A stretch of 9,771 nt of DNA from Bacillaceae bacterium (GTDB lineage Bacteria; Bacillota; Bacilli; Bacillales_A; Planococcaceae): the NCBI GenBank assembly GCA_030149685.1, contig JASLGI010000102.1, positions 1-9,771 on the forward strand, given 5' to 3'. Position 1 is the first letter of the stretch. Each line of letters starts with the position of its first letter. Positions 5,640 through 9,771 of this stretch are shown one piece after another. The position numbers and the translations under genes were made by a program. The notes under the pieces are model-generated. The model saw only the letters and a program-made list of their open reading frames with translations, was not told the DNA's origin and did not search any database.

Positions 5640-7202
5640 ATGACGAATGATTCGAAAGAAAAGAGCCAATCGAAAGCATGCGCTGTAGTCGCTATGACAG
5701 GAGCATTGTTATTTACTGGCTCACCAACTGCTCTCGCACTTGATCAAGAACAAGAGAAAAAAGAAAAAGAACCAGAAGAACCAGGGAAAAAGACAACATT
5801 AGAACTCGCTTCTGGGGAAGAAGCATCATCATCCATTGCAAATATTCCAATACAGGGACAAAGTTATGAGGCAGTTTTAGCTGAATTGACGACTTTACAT
5901 GAAGAGTGGGCACAAACGCCATTTATTTTGAAAGTGGGATCATCTGAAGTAATGATTCCGACGAGCGCGATTACATTTGATTTAGAAAACACCGCGTTAA
6001 CATTCGTTCAAAATGCTCGCCACTCGTGGTATGAAGTGTGGAAGTCGGAGCCGAATTACAATGGAGAATGGCAAGTGAGTGTCGATGAAGAAGTAATCGC
6101 TGAAAAACTTGCGCCATACGCTGTTGTTGATGTCGATGCGACGATTCAGAAGATGGAAGCAGAAATTTCTGCTACTTTCACACATATCGTAGAGGCTGAG
6201 GCGAACTATGCGGAAGAATTAGAAGAAGTAATTGCAAGTACGTCGATTCCAGTCACTGTCGATGCATTAGAATTATCACGTCTCGTCGGGGAACTCAATG
6301 GCGAAATTGAATTGCAACCGAATGAAGAATTTTCACTTTTAGATAGTCTTATGAATGACTATGACGACGAAACATTAAGCTTCTTAGCATCAGCAGTACA
6401 TAGTGTTGCCTTACATACGAATTATGAAGTGCGAGAACGACATGCACACTTTGAACAGTTCGGTCCCTACGACTTAGCGTTTGAGGCGATGATCGATCAA
6501 AGTGTGAAAAAAGATTTCAAAATGGCCAACCCGAACATCGTGCCGGGGACATTCAATGTAAAAGTGGAAAATGAACAACTCATCGTAGAACTGCATTCAT
6601 TACCACTCGGAGTAGAAGTAGAAGTGTACCGTGGAAACGAACAAAAAATTGAGCCACGTACGATTTACCATTATTCCGATGAATTAGCCCCTCATCAAAC
6701 GATCGTTGAGTCGGCTGGAGCAGAAGGAGCATCGTTCGAACTTTATCGAAAAGTATCGTATAAACATTCAGCACGTGAAGATATTCAACAGTTATCTAGT
6801 ATGACGTATACACCGAAAAATCATGTCGTAACAGTTTCAACGAAAGAAGCTGCAACTCCGACAACGACAAGTAATACATCAACGACAACGGATACGACGA
6901 CTGAACAAACGGTCGGAGAAGTCGATTTAGATCGTGTGCTCGAAGGTCTTGAAGGAAAAGATTTATCCGATGCATCGGTAAAACAAGCGCTAAAAGATGC
7001 GTTACAAAAAGAATTAGAACGTGCAGCTGCAGAAGGTAAACAAGTCGTTTCAGATAAAGTGACAGAAAAAGAAACGAATAAACGTCCTGATTTTGCTCCA
7101 CCAGCACCAGCTCCACAAGTAGATGACATGATTTTTGACGAACATGAAGGGCCGGATTCACTCGGAGGACAATACGATAAAGCAGGGAACAAAATTAATT
7201 AA
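5640..7202 (+). CDS. Exported VanW/G5-type cell-wall protein of the pilus operon, 520 aa
   Basis: An N-terminal signal peptide (about 1-33; hydrophobic core ACAVVAMTGALLF; likely cut after A31-L32-A33) is followed by a charged Glu/Lys linker (35-60). Residues about 70-200 look like the peptidoglycan-binding domain found in front of VanW domains. Residues about 204-330 resemble VanW: LNGEIELQPNEEFSLLD, then ASAVHSVALHTNYEVRERHAHF and a VEVEVYRG end. The Gly-rich Cys motif normally lying between these blocks is absent. Residues about 335-400 resemble a G5 domain (YHYSDELAPHQTIVESAGAEG). A Thr-rich linker (405-424), a charged helical stretch (428-480) and a Pro-rich tail (483-493) follow. There is no sorting motif or C-terminal membrane anchor. 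The ATG has AAGGAG ten bases upstream. Being first in an operon with pilB and pilT, it may help the pilus pass or anchor in the wall; that role is inferred. Confidence 0.7.
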   Translation: MTNDSKEKSQSKACAVVAMTGALLFTGSPTALALDQEQEKKEKEPEEPGKKTTLELASGEEASSSIANIPIQGQSYEAVLAELTTLHEEWAQTPFILKVGSSEVMIPTSAITFDLENTALTFVQNARHSWYEVWKSEPNYNGEWQVSVDEEVIAEKLAPYAVVDVDATIQKMEAEISATFTHIVEAEANYAEELEEVIASTSIPVTVDALELSRLVGELNGEIELQPNEEFSLLDSLMNDYDDETLSFLASAVHSVALHTNYEVRERHAHFEQFGPYDLAFEAMIDQSVKKDFKMANPNIVPGTFNVKVENEQLIVELHSLPLGVEVEVYRGNEQKIEPRTIYHYSDELAPHQTIVESAGAEGASFELYRKVSYKHSAREDIQQLSSMTYTPKNHVVTVSTKEAATPTTTSNTSTTTDTTTEQTVGEVDLDRVLEGLEGKDLSDASVKQALKDALQKELERAAAEGKQVVSDKVTEKETNKRPDFAPPAPAPQVDDMIFDEHEGPDSLGGQYDKAGNKIN

Positions 7203-7234
7203 TACGTATTATTTTTAAAAAGGACGGATGTTGA

Positions 7235-8899
7235 ATGGAACGGAAACGAATCGGCGATTTGCTCGTAGAAGCAGGTTTATTAACAGAAGGCGAGTTGCAG
7301 GCAGCTTTAAGTGAAAAAGCTCCTGGAGAAAAAATCGGGAAATACCTCGTCCGTATAGGAAAGTTAACAGAACAGCAAATTGTCAGTGCTCTTGAAGTTC
7401 AATTAAATATACCTCAAGTGCATTTGAACCAATTGACGATTGATGAAGATGTCATGCGCATTGTTCCGAAAGAGCTTGCGAAAAGTTCGAATGTCATGCC
7501 GATTCATAAAGATCGCAACCAACTGTATGTTGCGATGAGCGACCCGATGAACTACTTCACGATTGAAGAGTTACGGCTCGCAACAGGCCTTCAAATTATT
7601 CCACGATTAGCAACAGAAACAGACATTGAAAAGTCTGTCATGAAACATTATGAGTTGCGAGAATCGATGGAAGCGGCGATGACTGATATTGAAGCGGAAC
7701 AATTAACGCATATCGATATGAATGTAACAGAAGAAGAGGAAGAAACACCGGTGATTCGTCTCGTGAACCAAATATTAGCCGATGCGATTACTCAAGGGGC
7801 TTCTGACATTCACTTTGATTCACAAGAGCACGATTTCCGCATCCGTTATCGTGTAGATGGCGTTTTACGTACAGAACGTGTCCTTCCAAAAAACATGCAA
7901 AACGTATTGATCGCTCGTGTGAAAATTATGGCGAAACTGAACATTACAGAAAGCCGTATTCCTCAAGATGGCCGTATTAAAACGGTCGTCGATCAAAAAC
8001 CTGTTGACTTACGTGTTTCTACGTTACCGACTGTTCATGGCGAAAAAGTCGTTATGCGTATTTTAGACATGGGGTCGTCGATGAACTCTATTGAAAAGCT
8101 CGGAATGAGTGACGTTCATTTAGAGCGTTTCAAAAAAATGATTCAAGCGCCCAATGGTATCGTACTCGTTACCGGTCCGACGGGATCAGGGAAATCTTCT
8201 ACTTTGTATGCGGCACTTAACACATTGAATACCGATCAAGTAAACATTATTACAGTAGAAGACCCGGTGGAGTTTCGTTTAGAAGGAGCGAACCAAATTC
8301 AAGTAAAAGAAGAAGTTGGTTTAACGTTCGCAGCGGGACTTCGTTCGATCTTACGTCAAGACCCGGATATCGTCATGATCGGAGAAATTCGAGATTTAGA
8401 AACAGCAGAAATTGCCGTTCGAACGTCTCTTACAGGTCACTTAGTATTAAGTACGCTCCATACGAACAGTGCGGTTGAATCAGTCACTCGTTTGAAAGAT
8501 ATGGGGATTGAACCGTTTTTAATCGCTTCAGCTGTTAACGGTGTAGTCGCTCAACGACTCGTTCGTCGAGTTTGTCGAGATTGTCTAGAGCCAGTAGAAG
8601 TGACAGAAGCGAATCGACTAGTCTTCGAACAATACGGATTAATTCCAGGCCGCGTCATGAAAGGAAGAGGTTGTCCTTCATGTAATGAAACAGGCTATCG
8701 AGGACGAGTGGCGGTACACGAAGTATTGCCGATTACCGAAAAGATTCGCGAAATTATTATGACGACGATGAGTATTCGAGAGATTCAAGAAGAAATGAAG
8801 CGAACGAATATTTTCACGATGTATGAAGACGGGATCGAAAAAGTGAACGCAGGACTTACATCATTAGAAGAAGTGTTACGAGTGACGACTTTAGAATAG
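7235..8899 (+). CDS. pilB: Type IV pilus assembly (extension) ATPase PilB, 554 aa
   Basis: PilB is the cytoplasmic hexameric GspE/PulE-family ATPase that powers pilus extension. It has an N-terminal MshEN-type domain (about 5-140), a linker, an N2 domain from about 172 (RLVNQILADAITQGASDIHF), Walker A GPTGSGKS (314-321), the Asp box ITVEDPVEF (339-347), Walker B DPDIVMIGEIRD (376-387) and the His box TGHLVLSTLHTNSA (400-413). A zinc-type tetracysteine site, C447/C450 and C480/C483, is typical of PilB/GspE and absent from PilT. Two repeats in the MshEN region (5-28 and 33-56) correspond to the c-di-GMP-binding repeats, but some key positions are changed. The start has AAAAAGGA about ten bases upstream and lies 32 bp after the VanW-like gene. 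The length is normal. ComGA is excluded by its smaller size and lack of the MshEN domain. Confidence 0.93.
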   Translation: MERKRIGDLLVEAGLLTEGELQAALSEKAPGEKIGKYLVRIGKLTEQQIVSALEVQLNIPQVHLNQLTIDEDVMRIVPKELAKSSNVMPIHKDRNQLYVAMSDPMNYFTIEELRLATGLQIIPRLATETDIEKSVMKHYELRESMEAAMTDIEAEQLTHIDMNVTEEEEETPVIRLVNQILADAITQGASDIHFDSQEHDFRIRYRVDGVLRTERVLPKNMQNVLIARVKIMAKLNITESRIPQDGRIKTVVDQKPVDLRVSTLPTVHGEKVVMRILDMGSSMNSIEKLGMSDVHLERFKKMIQAPNGIVLVTGPTGSGKSSTLYAALNTLNTDQVNIITVEDPVEFRLEGANQIQVKEEVGLTFAAGLRSILRQDPDIVMIGEIRDLETAEIAVRTSLTGHLVLSTLHTNSAVESVTRLKDMGIEPFLIASAVNGVVAQRLVRRVCRDCLEPVEVTEANRLVFEQYGLIPGRVMKGRGCPSCNETGYRGRVAVHEVLPITEKIREIIMTTMSIREIQEEMKRTNIFTMYEDGIEKVNAGLTSLEEVLRVTTLE

Positions 8900-8903
8900 G
8901 AGG
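8898..8903 (+). promoter_or_regulatory. Ribosome binding site that sets the GTG start of pilT
   Basis: AGGAGG overlaps the TAG stop of pilB (8897-8899) and sits seven bases before GTG at 8911. No in-frame ATG near this position gives the full N-terminus, so the GTG is the start. The overlap with the pilB stop suggests translational coupling of the two motor ATPases. Confidence 0.8.
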
Positions 8904-8910
8904 AATAGTC

Positions 8911-9771
8911 GTGGATAAAGAACAACTACATGAGATTTTAGAAACGGCAGAAGAAACTGGTGTATCAGACATTCATTTTTCTGTCGATTTACCGCCTATT
9001 TTCCGAATTGACGGTGAAATTACGCCACAAGATGAATACCCTGATTTACTTGAAAAAGATTTACACGATATCGTGTCGATCATTTTATCGGAAGAAGAAC
9101 AACAACATTTAAATACACAAGGTGAGGCAGACTTAGCGTATGAAGTCGAAAATGTCGGTCGTTACCGTGTGAACGCTTATAGTCAAAAAGGACGTTACTC
9201 ACTCGCTTTACGTAGTATCCCGACCATTGTTCCGACGATTGACGACTTAGGGATGAATGACTCCGTGAAACATTTAGCAGAACAACGTCAAGGACTTATT
9301 TTAGTAACAGGTCCAACAGGTTCGGGTAAATCGACGACATTAGCAGCGATGATTCGTCACGTGAACGAAACATTCCCTAAACATATCGTCACTTTAGAAG
9401 ATCCGATTGAGTACGTGCACGACCACGAACGCTCAATCATTCACCAACGTGAAATTCACTCCGATACGGAGTCGTTCGCAACCGGACTTCGTGCAGCACT
9501 TCGTCAAGACCCGGATATCGTTCTCGTCGGTGAGTTACGTGACTTAGAGACGATTCAAATTGCGATTACCGCAGCGGAAACAGGTCACTTAGTATTCGCA
9601 ACATTACATACGACGACAGCTGCATCGACGATCAACCGTATTATCGACGTGTTCCCACCGGAACAACAAAGTCAAATACGTCAACAACTTGCAGCGACAA
9701 TTAAAGGTGTTATCGCACAACGCTTATTACGTAAAATAGGCGGAGGACGAGTCGCAGCGACAGAAATACTC
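8911..9771 (+). CDS. pilT: Type IV pilus retraction ATPase PilT, N-terminal 287 aa (cut by the right edge)
   Basis: PilT drives pilus depolymerisation, and hence twitching motility or DNA uptake. The frame is open from GTG at 8911 to the window end, 287 codons without a stop. The N-terminal PAS-like domain carries SDIHFSVDLPPIFRIDGEI. Then come Walker A GPTGSGKST (134-142), the Asp box TLEDPIEY (161-168), Walker B DPDIVLVGELRD (200-211), the His box TGHLVFATLHTTTA (224-237), and GGGRVAATEIL at the edge. Roughly 60 residues are missing, including the C-terminal AIRNLIRE-type motif of PilT. There is no tetracysteine site, which distinguishes it from PilB. It lies 11 bp after pilB. Further pilus genes such as pilC probably follow, but they are not seen. 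Confidence 0.93.
   Translation, partial: MDKEQLHEILETAEETGVSDIHFSVDLPPIFRIDGEITPQDEYPDLLEKDLHDIVSIILSEEEQQHLNTQGEADLAYEVENVGRYRVNAYSQKGRYSLALRSIPTIVPTIDDLGMNDSVKHLAEQRQGLILVTGPTGSGKSTTLAAMIRHVNETFPKHIVTLEDPIEYVHDHERSIIHQREIHSDTESFATGLRAALRQDPDIVLVGELRDLETIQIAITAAETGHLVFATLHTTTAASTINRIIDVFPPEQQSQIRQQLAATIKGVIAQRLLRKIGGGRVAATEIL

Noticed and set aside
6796..7192. Long antisense reading frames opposite the 3' part of the VanW-like gene
   Set aside because: They are shadows of the Thr/Glu/Lys-rich coding strand, have no ribosome site, and yield Ser/Leu-rich proteins without recognisable domains.
8354..8373. A 20-base stretch that is identical in pilB and pilT (also at 9502-9521)
   Set aside because: It encodes the conserved Walker B region RQDPDIV in both ATPases. 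Shared motif plus similar codon choice explains it without invoking a repeat element or recent recombination.

Overview
The window looks like chromosomal DNA of a low-to-moderate G+C Gram-positive bacterium of the Bacillales. Supporting signs are strong AAGGAGG-type ribosome sites, TTG and GTG starts, a Bacillus-type FolC, a YhaM-like HD protein, and a monoderm type IV pilus (T4P) operon headed by a VanW/G5-type wall protein. An Exiguobacterium-like genome is my best guess, but the genus is an inference from gene content only. There are no rRNA or tRNA genes, insertion sequences, CRISPR arrays or phage genes that I can see.

Layout. (1) Bases 1-667, minus strand: two type IV prepilin genes, a complete 174-aa minor-pilin-like gene and the first 29 codons of a second pilin that runs off the left edge. 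(2) 800-1621 minus: HD-domain phosphohydrolase related to the HD domain of the YhaM exoribonuclease, starting at TTG. It is divergent from (3) 1686-2294 plus: a small nucleotidyltransferase. (4) A bidirectional terminator at 2277-2325 separates it from the convergent pair (5) 2322-3116 and 3113-3976 minus: two tandem RimK-like ATP-grasp ligases joined by an ATGA overlap. (6) 4037-5242 plus: folC, divergent from the ligase pair across 60 bp. (7) 5243-5639: a 397-bp intergenic stretch with a strong intrinsic terminator and a probable promoter. (8) 5640 to the right edge, plus: an exported VanW/G5-type protein, the PilB assembly ATPase, and the PilT retraction ATPase (truncated by the window edge), closely spaced as one operon.

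How the genes fit together. The right side is the motor end of a T4P system: PilB for extension, PilT for retraction, and a wall-associated protein that may help the fibre cross peptidoglycan. The left side supplies pilin subunits for the same or a related machine, transcribed in the opposite direction. About 5 kb of apparently unrelated metabolic genes lies between them. That middle part has its own theme: three ATP-dependent amino-acid-ligase-type enzymes (two RimK-like, one FolC) share one divergent promoter region. The observations most worth a second look are the VanW-like protein that lacks the family's Cys-containing core, the changed c-di-GMP-binding positions in PilB, the tandem ATP-grasp pair in which one member has an altered metal-binding motif, and the divergent FolC.
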